The notes below the pieces were generated by a model that saw only the letters and a list, made by a program, of their open reading frames with translations, had not been told where the DNA came from and did no database searches. DNA of 64,000 nucleotides, taken from NCBI GenBank assembly GCA_018266255.1, contig JAFEAT010000020.1:1-64000 (forward strand). The letters run 5' to 3'. Source of the stretch: Cyanobacteria bacterium SZAS-4 (lineage in GTDB: Bacteria; Cyanobacteriota; Vampirovibrionia; Obscuribacterales; Obscuribacteraceae). The first letter of the stretch is position 1; each line of letters begins with the position of its first letter. Positions 36,439-45,238 of the stretch are shown here, in pieces. The position numbers and the translations under genes were made by a program.

Positions 36439-38304
36439 TTGATAGCTTCAACTCGATCGAACCGCTACGCCTTTAGCCTTGCTGTGCAGGGAGTGCTGCT
36501 GGTTGCTGTCTTTCTTGTCTGCGAGCTGGGCTTCATCGGAGTATTGGGGTGGTTACTGGCTCAAGCGGAAACAGAGGCTTCTCAGCAGGAGTTTGCTCGC
36601 GAGGTCGATTCTAAAGCGAATCGGCTCTGGCTGCTCATGTACGACAGAGGGGATGCGATCGGTCGCTATTCCAGAAGCCTTGAACTTGGTGCGCCTGGAA
36701 AAGTCAGACCTTCCACCGAAGAGGTGCCCTCTCTCATTGCTTTCTTGCGAGGCGCCTTCAAAGATGATCCTCAGGCCCTGGCGTTACTTTTAAAAATCGA
36801 AAGGGATATTGCGCTTTGTTTGCCTGTCACCATCGATATCGAGCAGCATAGTGCCGAATTGGCGCTGCCCGGTGGCAAAGCAATCTGGGATCGCAAACGT
36901 GAGTCTATTCAGCCCGTGGTCAATCAACTGGTGCTTGAAATTCCACAGCTTGCGGCTATGGGGCGTCGTATAGACAAGACCGATCCCGAGCAAAGAAGGC
37001 TGGAAAGACAATTTACCGAAAGAGTTCTTTTGTTGGGTTTGTTTATCAATTTGTTCGTGGTTCTGCTTATCGCCTACTTGTTCGTCAACCGCATCACTGC
37101 GCGCCTTGAAGTCTTAACGGAAAACACTTCGAGACTAAAAGGTGGACGGGAGCTAAAGCCACTGCTTGGTGGCGACGACGAGATTTCGAAAGTGGATGTT
37201 GTCTTTCACGATACTGCAGACGCGCTCAAACGAGAAATGGAAGTTTTAAAGGCTGGCGAAGCCAGAATCAGAGCTTTGATTGAAGACATTCCTGTCGGTG
37301 TCATTTTGCTTGATCCTAACGGTGCGATCGAGCTGATCAACACAAGTATCGAATCGAGTTTCAAATATTCAAGTCACCAACTGTTAGGTAAACGGCTACC
37401 TAAGTTGTTTGTTCCCGGACAAGCGGTTGTGGAGGGAGCACCACATGCTCAACCGGCGCAAGTTGCGTTTAAACATACTGTGGAACTGACTGGGTTAGAT
37501 AGAGACGGGCGAGATCTGCCAGTTGAATTTATGTTGGCTGATATAGAGATGGCAGGCGAATCGAAAACATTGGCGATGGTCATGGATGCTACTGAAAAGC
37601 ATCGCATCAAAAAAGTCCGGCAAGATTTTGTCTTTATGGTCCGGTCTGAACTGAAAGAACCTTTGACGAAAGTCTCCGCTTTTTTGCACAAATTCGGTGA
37701 TGGATCGCTTGGGGCGATATCGGCTCAGGGAGCTGATACTACAAGGGCGATGCAACAAAATATCGAACGTCTGATTATTTTGCTCAACGACCTCTTCGAT
37801 TTGGAAAAATTGGAAGCTGGAAAAATCGACATCGATCCTGCAACCGTTCAATTAAGTGACATCATCAGCCGTTCTATCAGTGCGGTTGAGATGTTTGCGC
37901 AAAAATATGATGTGCAACTGGAAGTCAGCGAGTGCGATTTGGAAGTATACGCTGACGCCAACCGCATCGTGCAGGTCCTGGTAAATCTTTTGTCCAACGC
38001 CATCAAGTTTTCACCGACCAAAGGAATTGTATCTTTGACAGTGAAACAGACATCAACTGATGTTGAAATTGGAATCGTAGACAGTGGTCCTGGAATACCG
38101 CCTTCACAAGCTCAGGCAATCTTCGAAGCGTATCGACAGGTGGAAGGTGAGGGTGCCGTTAAAAAAGGTGGAACCGGGCTGGGTTTGACAATATCGAAAT
38201 CAATTGTTGAAGCGCATGGCGGAAAAATTGGTGTTACCAGCGAAGTTGGCAAAGGAAGTAAATTTTGGATTTTACTGCCAATCAATAAGATGGAGAAAGA
38301 GTGA
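36439..38304 (+). CDS. Membrane sensor kinase lacking the phospho-acceptor His, intact ATPase domain
   Basis: 621 residues from TTG 36439, the only standard start that keeps the first membrane helix. Two helices (about 12-40 and 196-217) flank a periplasmic helical sensor like CHASE3. HAMP-like linker, PAS (about 270-380), HisKA (390-460), HATPase (505-618). In the H box the expected His is Ser403 (FVFMVRSELKEPLT instead of MVSHxLRTPLT). The ATPase boxes are intact: N516/N520 in NLLSNAIKF, D548 in DSGPGIP and GTGLGLTISK. It should bind ATP but cannot autophosphorylate on the usual His. Its paralogue follows with a 4-base GTGA overlap, so they are translationally coupled. Divergent from REC-kinase 2. 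Confidence 0.88.
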   Translation: MIASTRSNRYAFSLAVQGVLLVAVFLVCELGFIGVLGWLLAQAETEASQQEFAREVDSKANRLWLLMYDRGDAIGRYSRSLELGAPGKVRPSTEEVPSLIAFLRGAFKDDPQALALLLKIERDIALCLPVTIDIEQHSAELALPGGKAIWDRKRESIQPVVNQLVLEIPQLAAMGRRIDKTDPEQRRLERQFTERVLLLGLFINLFVVLLIAYLFVNRITARLEVLTENTSRLKGGRELKPLLGGDDEISKVDVVFHDTADALKREMEVLKAGEARIRALIEDIPVGVILLDPNGAIELINTSIESSFKYSSHQLLGKRLPKLFVPGQAVVEGAPHAQPAQVAFKHTVELTGLDRDGRDLPVEFMLADIEMAGESKTLAMVMDATEKHRIKKVRQDFVFMVRSELKEPLTKVSAFLHKFGDGSLGAISAQGADTTRAMQQNIERLIILLNDLFDLEKLEAGKIDIDPATVQLSDIISRSISAVEMFAQKYDVQLEVSECDLEVYADANRIVQVLVNLLSNAIKFSPTKGIVSLTVKQTSTDVEIGIVDSGPGIPPSQAQAIFEAYRQVEGEGAVKKGGTGLGLTISKSIVEAHGGKIGVTSEVGKGSKFWILLPINKMEKE

Positions 38305-40136
38305 GGAGTTTCTTCAGCAAATTGAGTTCTAAAGGACTGTTCTTGGTATCACTCTTGTTGTTATTGGAACTGTCGTTTGTGGCTTGTTATGCATGGCTTT
38401 TGAACAAAGCTGAAGCGGATTCTACCAGGCAACAAAAAGCGAAAGAAGTCATAGCGAAAGCAGACGATCTTTTGAAAACCCTCGTAGCCGCCGGAACCAA
38501 TTGTCAACTTTATGTTTTTCATCGCGCTGAACACCCTGAGTGTCTGAGCAAATACGAAGAGGCGATGCGTGAAATTCCGGTGAAATTTGCCTGGCTGAAA
38601 GAGCAACTTAGTTCCGATCCCGAACAACTGAGTTTGTTTGAGAAAATTGAAGCAAACAGCATTCCTGCCCTGGATATTTTGTCAAAGATGAAGCATGTGG
38701 CCGATACAGAGCCACCACTTGTGACGTTTAAATTTGCCATCAAATATAAAGCTAAGGTGCAAGGACGCATGGAGATTTTGGCTCAAGATCTAATGCGATT
38801 TCTCAATAGTGAGAAGCAGATTGAATTTGGCGATCCTGGTGCTTCCAGGTTGCAGCGCGATGGTTTACGTGGGCTTTTAATGAGTGGCGTTGCACTGAAC
38901 GTGATCGCGGCAATTTTGCTGGCTCTGTTCTTTGTCAAAAGTATAACTTCGCGCCTCGCTGTTGTCGTCGACAACTCCGATCGATTGCGAAAACGGTTGC
39001 CCTTGCTTCCGCCTCTATCAGGCACAGACGAGATTGCTTTGTTAGATAGAGCCTTTCACGAAATGTCCAATTCCTTGCGCGGTGAGGAAGATTTGGTGCG
39101 AGCGAGCGAGCAGCAAATTCGCGCTATTATCGACCAGATGCCAATCGGCCTTATGATCATCGTCGACGAGCAAACAATCGAATATGCCAATCCCAGTTTG
39201 TCAAAATTATTGAATTACGGTGCCAACGATGCGCTGGTGGGTACGAATCTGTCGACTTACTTCCGCACCACTGGCTCTAATGCAGCTCCGCTCACGGGTA
39301 CGTCTAGGATCCGGAGCGCTGTCGAGCTGGTCGCGTGCAAGAAGGATAAAAGCGAATTGACTGTGGAATTCTCCGTAGTCGATGTGTCTTTGGGCGACTT
39401 AGTGAGACGTCTAGCAATTGTCATCGATGTAAGCGAAAAGCACGAAGTTGAGAAATTGCGACAAGCATTCGTGGCCATGGTCAGCCACGATTTGCGAACA
39501 CCTCTCACCTCGGTGGCCGGTTTCCTACAACTTTTGCCCATGGGAGTCTATGGAACGATTGAAAGCACAGCGATCAAGCAGGCCGCAAATGCTGAAAGTC
39601 ACGTCGAACAATTGATTATGCTTATCAATGACTTGCTCGATTTGGAAAAACTGGAAGCAGGCAAATTGGAGATGGCGAGGGTAAGCATCTTTTTGGAAGA
39701 CGTAATTGATGAAGCTATTGATTCGGTTTACGCCCTGGCGGAAGTGCAGAATGTCGCCGTCATGTTTGAAGGATGTGAGGTCGGCGTCGTGGCCGACAGC
39801 GAACGCTTGAAACAAGCTATCTCTAAAATGTTGGTTTGTCTGCTGCGACTCTGCCAGACTGGCGAGACAATCGATGTTGTAGTTGAACCCGCGTCTGACA
39901 GAGCTGTGAATATCTGTTTAAGGGCTCGCAATCTCTCTATTCCTGATGAAAAGTTGCAGCATATTTTTGAACCATTTCAGCATTTAGACCTTCCGACAAG
40001 TCACGGTTCGCTCGGTTTAGGGCTGACTTTATCGCGTGCCATTGCTTCTCAGCATGGTGGCGCATGCGGTGCTAGTGTAGCTGCGAATGGAGGCACTTCT
40101 TTGTGGTTGCAACTTCCACAAGCGAGAGATGATTAG
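38301..40136 (+). CDS. Membrane sensor kinase with phospho-acceptor His but degenerate ATP-binding domain
   Basis: 611 residues from GTG 38301, overlapping the previous stop. The same build as its upstream paralogue: two membrane helices (about 12-34, 190-213), periplasmic helical sensor, HAMP-like region, PAS (about 265-380), HisKA with intact His396 in FVAMVSHDLRTPLT. In the C-terminal domain the N box is ruined (K509 and C513 where the paralogue has N516 and N520) and the G1 box DSGPGIP is ARNLSIP. Only the G2-like SLGLGLTLSR remains. It should receive phosphate on His396 but not bind ATP. Together with the upstream protein it has one working copy of each function. Confidence 0.88.
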   Translation: MRSFFSKLSSKGLFLVSLLLLLELSFVACYAWLLNKAEADSTRQQKAKEVIAKADDLLKTLVAAGTNCQLYVFHRAEHPECLSKYEEAMREIPVKFAWLKEQLSSDPEQLSLFEKIEANSIPALDILSKMKHVADTEPPLVTFKFAIKYKAKVQGRMEILAQDLMRFLNSEKQIEFGDPGASRLQRDGLRGLLMSGVALNVIAAILLALFFVKSITSRLAVVVDNSDRLRKRLPLLPPLSGTDEIALLDRAFHEMSNSLRGEEDLVRASEQQIRAIIDQMPIGLMIIVDEQTIEYANPSLSKLLNYGANDALVGTNLSTYFRTTGSNAAPLTGTSRIRSAVELVACKKDKSELTVEFSVVDVSLGDLVRRLAIVIDVSEKHEVEKLRQAFVAMVSHDLRTPLTSVAGFLQLLPMGVYGTIESTAIKQAANAESHVEQLIMLINDLLDLEKLEAGKLEMARVSIFLEDVIDEAIDSVYALAEVQNVAVMFEGCEVGVVADSERLKQAISKMLVCLLRLCQTGETIDVVVEPASDRAVNICLRARNLSIPDEKLQHIFEPFQHLDLPTSHGSLGLGLTLSRAIASQHGGACGASVAANGGTSLWLQLPQARDD

Positions 40137-40141
40137 TCGGT

Positions 40142-41134
40142 CTACGGCTCGCAATCTACGTTTTTTAGTCGTTTTTGGATTTCCTGTTCGATCTCTTCAG
40201 CGCTAATCTTGTTAGCCAACATCGTTTCTTCACAGAGCTGGCGCCATTTTGCACCGGTTAACCCAATGCGAACGATAACTTCAAAAATTTGATCTCGCGT
40301 TAACGAACCATCTGCTGGAATTACTTCCTTTGGTTTTGACGTTTCAACGTTAGCCGGCTCAGGTTGCTTCTTTTCCTTTTCGGCGGACGACTGCTTGTAT
40401 TGGTCAATTGCCTTTTCAATTTCCGCACGCACTCTTTCCATGAAATCATGCTGCGCATCTTCGAATGAATCTTGGTGTTCGACTGTTCTAGCCGTCATGC
40501 AGAAAGCTACGTCTACATCGTACATGCCACCTAGATTCGCACATAGATTCAAGGAGAGGTGAGCAGCCAATCGCGGAGCGTCATCGCGCTGGCGGGCTTT
40601 GTCAAATGGCAACCACCAGTTATCGTCTAGTGCTTTCACTTCGTAGAGGTAAAGACACTTGCTTGTGCACATATCGCACGCCGCCATTGGACCCATGTCG
40701 CGGCTGAGCAGTTTGACCAGTCGCTTTTTCCAGGCTTTGAGCACTGAGATGTCGAGTGATCGGTTGTAATCTCCGGGAATGAAGCCAGGGGCGATCAGAC
40801 CGAACCAATCAGTTTGTGCCTCTTCTCGCTCTTCATCGCTCCAGGCGTAATCGAGCGCTTTTTCTTTGAAATACTTCTCGGTGGCCAGGCTGAGCGAACA
40901 CCAGACCGTTTTTATCATTGAAGCTTGAGGCGCTAGAGATTGCACCTCATTGACTATGGCAGAGCGCGCATGCACCAGTTGAGTGGGGTCGAGCATGGTT
41001 TTCAGGAAGTATGAGACGAACGTCCGATAGAAACGACGATCGTTGACGATTTTGCTCGCCAGTTCGTAGACTCCAGGGTCGAACGCCGCTGGATAGTACT
41101 TGTAGCCGGCACAAGAATGCACATTCTCACTCAT
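40142..41134 (-). CDS. Protein of unknown function with CDMC Cys pair
   Basis: 330 residues, no signal. The first 230 residues are mostly helical with conserved-looking aromatic residues (WFGLIAPGFIPGDYNRSLDI) and a CDMCTSKC motif near 152-159 that could bind metal. A disordered Glu/Lys/Pro linker follows, then a C-terminal helical domain (about 275-330: TRDQIFEVIVRIGLTGAKWR). No family recognised. It is convergent with the second sensor kinase, 5 bases apart, and may or may not belong to the island. Confidence 0.6.
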   Translation of the reverse strand: MSENVHSCAGYKYYPAAFDPGVYELASKIVNDRRFYRTFVSYFLKTMLDPTQLVHARSAIVNEVQSLAPQASMIKTVWCSLSLATEKYFKEKALDYAWSDEEREEAQTDWFGLIAPGFIPGDYNRSLDISVLKAWKKRLVKLLSRDMGPMAACDMCTSKCLYLYEVKALDDNWWLPFDKARQRDDAPRLAAHLSLNLCANLGGMYDVDVAFCMTARTVEHQDSFEDAQHDFMERVRAEIEKAIDQYKQSSAEKEKKQPEPANVETSKPKEVIPADGSLTRDQIFEVIVRIGLTGAKWRQLCEETMLANKISAEEIEQEIQKRLKNVDCEP

Positions 41135-41553
41135 GACCCTATTTTAGCTTTGCAGGGGGTGGTTTTGGGCCTAATGCTGCGAAATGGTGAGTTTACTATT
41201 GGTCGTAAATGGGAGCGCGGACTGAATATGCAGGGTCGCGCTGTCAATCGGTCGTATTTCTTCTCCGCCTTGACATTTGTCTTAGCGGCGGTGGATCAAA
41301 TTGCAAATGCGAAGGTTGCTCGATTAGTACCCTGGATGGCACCAATGGCAGTGTCATTTTTTGTAACTTATATCGGCAGCTCGGCAGTTTCATGTAAGTA
41401 GCCAATCGGCGCCAAAAATCAATAGTTACTAATCGCTCCCTTAGTATCCAGAGGCGGTTTTGAGAAAATAATGTGGGTTAATGCCGGCAACGTGACTACC
41501 CTAGCCTTTTACCATGCCAGAATATGCTTTTTTAGGGGTCAAACGGTTAATCA
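41135..41553. other. Intergenic stretch without a supported gene
   Basis: About 420 bases between divergent genes. An open frame from 41117 to 41401 has hydrophobic stretches but no ribosome site and unusual composition, so I do not call it. The promoter of the DUF2911-bsh operon should lie near its right end. Confidence 0.4.
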
Positions 41554-42414
41554 ATGAAATCCAAAATATTCCCGTTCTTTCTCGCAGTAGGTTGCACGTT
41601 TATGGTCAGTTCATCCAGTCTACCTGCGCAAGCGGCAGCGCTCGAATTCCCCGCCGCCAGTCCATCTAGCACGCTCAAACAGCGTGTTGGTTTGACTGAC
41701 ATCGAAGTTGTTTATTCGCGTCCAGGTGTCAAGAATCGTGAGATTTTTGGCAATGTCGTTCCTTACGGAAAGGTATGGCGCACAGGCGCCAACGCCGCCA
41801 CCAAGCTTGTTTTCAGCACACCAGTTAAATTGAACGGCACTGAAGTTCCAGCTGGAACTTACGCGCTTATGACAATTCCTGGCAAAGACGAATGGACAAT
41901 CATCATCAACAAGGGCTCCGAGCAGTGGGGCGCTTACAAGTACGATGAGAAAAATGACGTCGCTCGATTTAAAGCTAAGCCAGTCAAGATGAGCTCGAAA
42001 GCGGAGAATTTCACAATTGAGTTCAATCCGGTCAAAGAAGATTCAGCTGATTTGAATTTGGCTTGGTCCGATGTCAAAGTGCCGATCGAAGTGAAAGTTG
42101 ATTTCGTCGACAAGTTGCATGAGGAAATTGAAAAAGTAATGGCTTCAGACGAAGCGAAGAAACCTTATTTCCAAGCTGCGGCGTTCTATTACAACCACGG
42201 TTTTGATTTGAAGAAAGCAAAAGAGTGGGTAGATAAAGCCATCGCTGAACGCGATGCATTCTTCATCGTTTATTTGAAAGCTCAAATTCTTGCCAAAGAA
42301 GGTGACAAAGCTGGCGCAATTGCTGCCGCAGAACACTCGAAAGAATTGGCTCAGAAAGCAGATGATGGTGCATACATCAGAATGAACGACGAGTTGCTCA
42401 AGACCCTGAAGTAG
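41554..42414 (+). CDS. Exported DUF2911 protein with TPR-like end
   Basis: 286 residues. Signal peptide (1-27, ending SSLPAQAAA). The DUF2911 domain spans about 30-175, with KQRVGLTDIEVVYSRPGVKN, REIFGNVVPYGKVWRTGANA and PAGTYALMTIPGKDEWTIII, all typical. A helical TPR-like tail follows (about 195-286: AAFYYNHGFDLKKAKEWVDK). The function of DUF2911 is unknown; it is usually periplasmic. It is the first gene of the operon and overlaps the next start by one base. Confidence 0.9.
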   Translation: MKSKIFPFFLAVGCTFMVSSSSLPAQAAALEFPAASPSSTLKQRVGLTDIEVVYSRPGVKNREIFGNVVPYGKVWRTGANAATKLVFSTPVKLNGTEVPAGTYALMTIPGKDEWTIIINKGSEQWGAYKYDEKNDVARFKAKPVKMSSKAENFTIEFNPVKEDSADLNLAWSDVKVPIEVKVDFVDKLHEEIEKVMASDEAKKPYFQAAAFYYNHGFDLKKAKEWVDKAIAERDAFFIVYLKAQILAKEGDKAGAIAAAEHSKELAQKADDGAYIRMNDELLKTLK

Positions 42415-44963
42415 TGAGAATCGTCGGTGTCAAATTTAGCTGGTTGCGCTACACAACACTGCATCTCGCGATTGTGTTCGCGCTGCTTTGCGTTGCGTTG
42501 TTCACTTCCAATTCTGTGTTGGGAGTAGAAATGAAATCTGATTCAACGCATGCAGTTAAGGCGGATTCGTCACTGGCGATTTTGCATGACTTAGAAAGTT
42601 TCCGTCAGTTGGGAAGCGCGTTGTACATCGCCGCGCATCCCGACGACGAGAACACTGAGTTGCTCGCTTATCTCGCGCGTGGTCGCATGTATCGCACGGC
42701 GTACATGTCATTGACTCGCGGTGATGGCGGTCAAAATTTACTGGGTCCTGAGTTTGGTGAAAAGCTGGGAGTGTCTCGCACGCAAGAACTTTTAGCGGCG
42801 AGGAAGATTGATGGTGCGCATCAATATTTTTCGCGGGCGATAGACTTCGGATTTTCGAAAGACTACAAAGAGACCTTAAACAATTGGGATCGGCAACAAG
42901 TCTTGTCTGATATTGTTCGGGTGATCAGGCAGTTCCATCCTGACGTGCTGATTACGCGCTTTGCACCGAGCCCTGGTGGAACGCACGGGCATCACACTGC
43001 TTCGACTGTGCTTGCGGTCGAAGCATTTAAGTTAGCGGGAGATGCGAAGGCATTTCCTGAGCAAGGGTTGGCACCGTGGCAGCCCAAGCGAATCTTCTGG
43101 AATGTATCGAAATGGCAGAAGGACAAATTCGACGGTAAAAACGTCACTAAGATTGTCACCGCCGGACAAGATTCTGTCACCGGTGAACCTTTTATGGAGC
43201 TGGCTGAGAGAAGCCGCGGCATGCACAAAACGCAGGGCTTCGACCTTTTCCGCATGGCTAACGCAAACGAGCCGCGTGAAGAGTCGTTTCAACTCTTAGA
43301 TGGTCCAGCGCCTACGAATGATATTTTGGATGGCGTCGATACCACATGGAACCGTGTTCATGGCGGCGCTGAGATCGGTAAGGCTGCTGACGAAATCATC
43401 GCGCAATTCAAACGTGATGACGCAGCAGCCAGCGTGCCTGCTTTGTTGAAGCTGCGCACAAAGCTTGCCGCTCTAAGCGATCAGCATGATCCAGTAGTGG
43501 TCGAGAAGCGTGCTCAGCTCGATCATATTTTGCAAGAGTGTCTTGGACTCAAAGTCGAAACCACGATTACGAATTTTAGTGTGGTGCCTGGTGAGTCGGT
43601 CAATCTTCATCACTCTGCCACCGTGAAAGCAAATGTACCTGTGCGCTGGGTCGAAGTGCAATATCCTAATCTTCATAAGACTGAGACTAAAGATCTTTCG
43701 CTGAAGGTGACTGGGCCTACAGCTTGGGATTCTGTTGAAACTCTTCCCAAAACGGCACCGTTGTCTCAACCTTATTGGTTGCGCGTGGAAGGCACACCTG
43801 GAATGGTGCACGTTGATGATGCGAGTTTGATCGGCACCGCCGAAAATTCCTCATCATTTCCTATAAACAATGTTTTTGAAATCGGCGGTCAAAAACTGAT
43901 CGTCGCAGACGAACCCGTTCAACTCACTGAAGTCGCAGGGGTAAAAATTCGCCGCCGATTAGATGTTATTTCGCCAGTCTGGTTGCGCTTTATCTCTGAT
44001 GTCGCTCTGCTTTTGCCGGGCGGTTCGCGCGACGTTGAAGTGGAAGTGACAGCAGCACGAGCGAACTCGACTGGCACGATCGAGTTGGAGGCACCAGCAA
44101 ACTGGAAGATTTCTCCGTCCAAGCAATCGTTTCATCTGGCAAAGGCTGGGGAGCATGCCGCGTTCAAATTCAAAGTGACCGCACCTGAGCATGGTGGCAC
44201 CGCGAAGCTGATAGCAACTGCTGTAATGAACGGTCATCGGTATCAAAACAAGCGTGAGGAAATCACCTATCCGCACATTCCGCCTCAATTGCTCCAACCA
44301 ATTGCAAGCATGAAAGCAGTAAGTTTCGAGCTGGCGACAAGAGGTCACACCGTGGGTTATCTGCCAGGTGCCGGCGACAGTCTCGCTCTCAACATGCAAG
44401 AGATGGGCTACACCGTAAAGGTTCTGGACGACGCGCATTTGACCGCAGAGCACTTGCACGGTTTGGACGCGGTCATAATCGGCGTGCGTGCATTCAATGT
44501 TCGCGAACATCTAGAAAAGGAGTTGCAGACACTTTTTTCATACGTTGAAGATGGTGGCACTGTAATCGCTCAATACAATCTCTCTGACAAACTGAAAGCA
44601 GCGAAAATCGCGCCATACGATTTGCACCTATCGCGAGATCGTGTGACGGACGAAAAGGCAACCATCACGTTTTTGGAGCCTGAAAGCCCAGTCCTGAACA
44701 GTCCGAACCGAATAACAAAAGCGGATTTCGACGGTTGGGTGCAAGAGCGAGGACTGTACTTCCCTGACAAATGGGACGACCACTTCAAAGCAATAGTAGC
44801 CTGCAACGACCCAGGCGAAAAGCCAACACACGGGGCCTTGCTAGTGGCAAAGTTCGGCAAAGGCAATTTCGTATACACAGGATTGTCGTTCTTCCGCCAA
44901 CTGCCAGCCGGAGTGCCAGGCGCCTACCGCCTCCTAGCCAACCTAATCGCCCTAGACAAATGA
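42414..44963 (+). CDS. Large exported PIG-L/LmbE-family deacetylase
   Basis: 849 residues from GTG 42414. An N-terminal hydrophobic segment (about 15-35) targets it for export. The PIG-L domain (about 60-300) shows YIAAHPDDENTELLAYLARG with the zinc-binding HPDDE, LTRGDGGQN, SRTQELLAARKIDG and the later zinc ligand in GTHGHHTAS. These enzymes remove acetyl groups from N-acetylglucosaminyl compounds. A beta-sandwich middle (about 390-600) and an amidotransferase-like Rossmann end (about 640-849: HLHGLDAVIIGVRAFNVREH, YVEDGGTVIAQYN) follow. Because it is exported, it is probably not the bacillithiol deacetylase, which is encoded downstream. Confidence 0.85.
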   Translation: MRIVGVKFSWLRYTTLHLAIVFALLCVALFTSNSVLGVEMKSDSTHAVKADSSLAILHDLESFRQLGSALYIAAHPDDENTELLAYLARGRMYRTAYMSLTRGDGGQNLLGPEFGEKLGVSRTQELLAARKIDGAHQYFSRAIDFGFSKDYKETLNNWDRQQVLSDIVRVIRQFHPDVLITRFAPSPGGTHGHHTASTVLAVEAFKLAGDAKAFPEQGLAPWQPKRIFWNVSKWQKDKFDGKNVTKIVTAGQDSVTGEPFMELAERSRGMHKTQGFDLFRMANANEPREESFQLLDGPAPTNDILDGVDTTWNRVHGGAEIGKAADEIIAQFKRDDAAASVPALLKLRTKLAALSDQHDPVVVEKRAQLDHILQECLGLKVETTITNFSVVPGESVNLHHSATVKANVPVRWVEVQYPNLHKTETKDLSLKVTGPTAWDSVETLPKTAPLSQPYWLRVEGTPGMVHVDDASLIGTAENSSSFPINNVFEIGGQKLIVADEPVQLTEVAGVKIRRRLDVISPVWLRFISDVALLLPGGSRDVEVEVTAARANSTGTIELEAPANWKISPSKQSFHLAKAGEHAAFKFKVTAPEHGGTAKLIATAVMNGHRYQNKREEITYPHIPPQLLQPIASMKAVSFELATRGHTVGYLPGAGDSLALNMQEMGYTVKVLDDAHLTAEHLHGLDAVIIGVRAFNVREHLEKELQTLFSYVEDGGTVIAQYNLSDKLKAAKIAPYDLHLSRDRVTDEKATITFLEPESPVLNSPNRITKADFDGWVQERGLYFPDKWDDHFKAIVACNDPGEKPTHGALLVAKFGKGNFVYTGLSFFRQLPAGVPGAYRLLANLIALDK

Positions 44964-45238
44964 AAGAACAAGGCGACCTGAATAATGAACTAAGCGACCA
45001 AAGCAGAGGAGTCGCCCAAAATAAAGAAATCGGCGACGTGATCAACGGAGCGCCATCTTCCAAGACGGCTGGGGCCGCCGGTCTCCAGACCGGCTCTAAC
45101 CCGGATCTATGCCCAAAAACAAACACCGAAACCGGACTCCCCTTCATACAAACCTGGAACACCGCCTACATATTCGTAGCCTGTACCTTCTGTCTATGGC
45201 TAGCACTGCTCATCTGTTTAACGGAGATGAGTGCATGA
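44960..45238 (+). CDS. Small membrane protein containing a repeat-derived segment
   Basis: 92 residues. ATG overlaps the upstream stop (ATGA), and its own stop overlaps the symporter start (ATGA). The N-terminal 60 residues are hydrophilic; a membrane helix sits at about 66-88 (AYIFVACTFCLWLALLICL). Codons about 30-47 are supplied by a copy of the two-hairpin repeat (45047-45098). Small membrane partners precede some sodium:solute symporters, which would fit the coupling. No family recognised. Confidence 0.65.
   Translation: MKEQGDLNNELSDQSRGVAQNKEIGDVINGAPSSKTAGAAGLQTGSNPDLCPKTNTETGLPFIQTWNTAYIFVACTFCLWLALLICLTEMSA
45047..45098. repeat. Two-hairpin palindromic repeat, copy B, inside a gene
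   Basis: GGAGCGCC start, GGGGCCGCCGGTCT-CCAG-ACCGGC second hairpin; the first hairpin is degenerate. It lies in frame inside the small membrane protein gene. Confidence 0.65.

Noticed and set aside
41117..41401. 94-codon plus-strand frame with hydrophobic stretches
   Set aside because: No ribosome site, and it starts inside the minus-strand gene.
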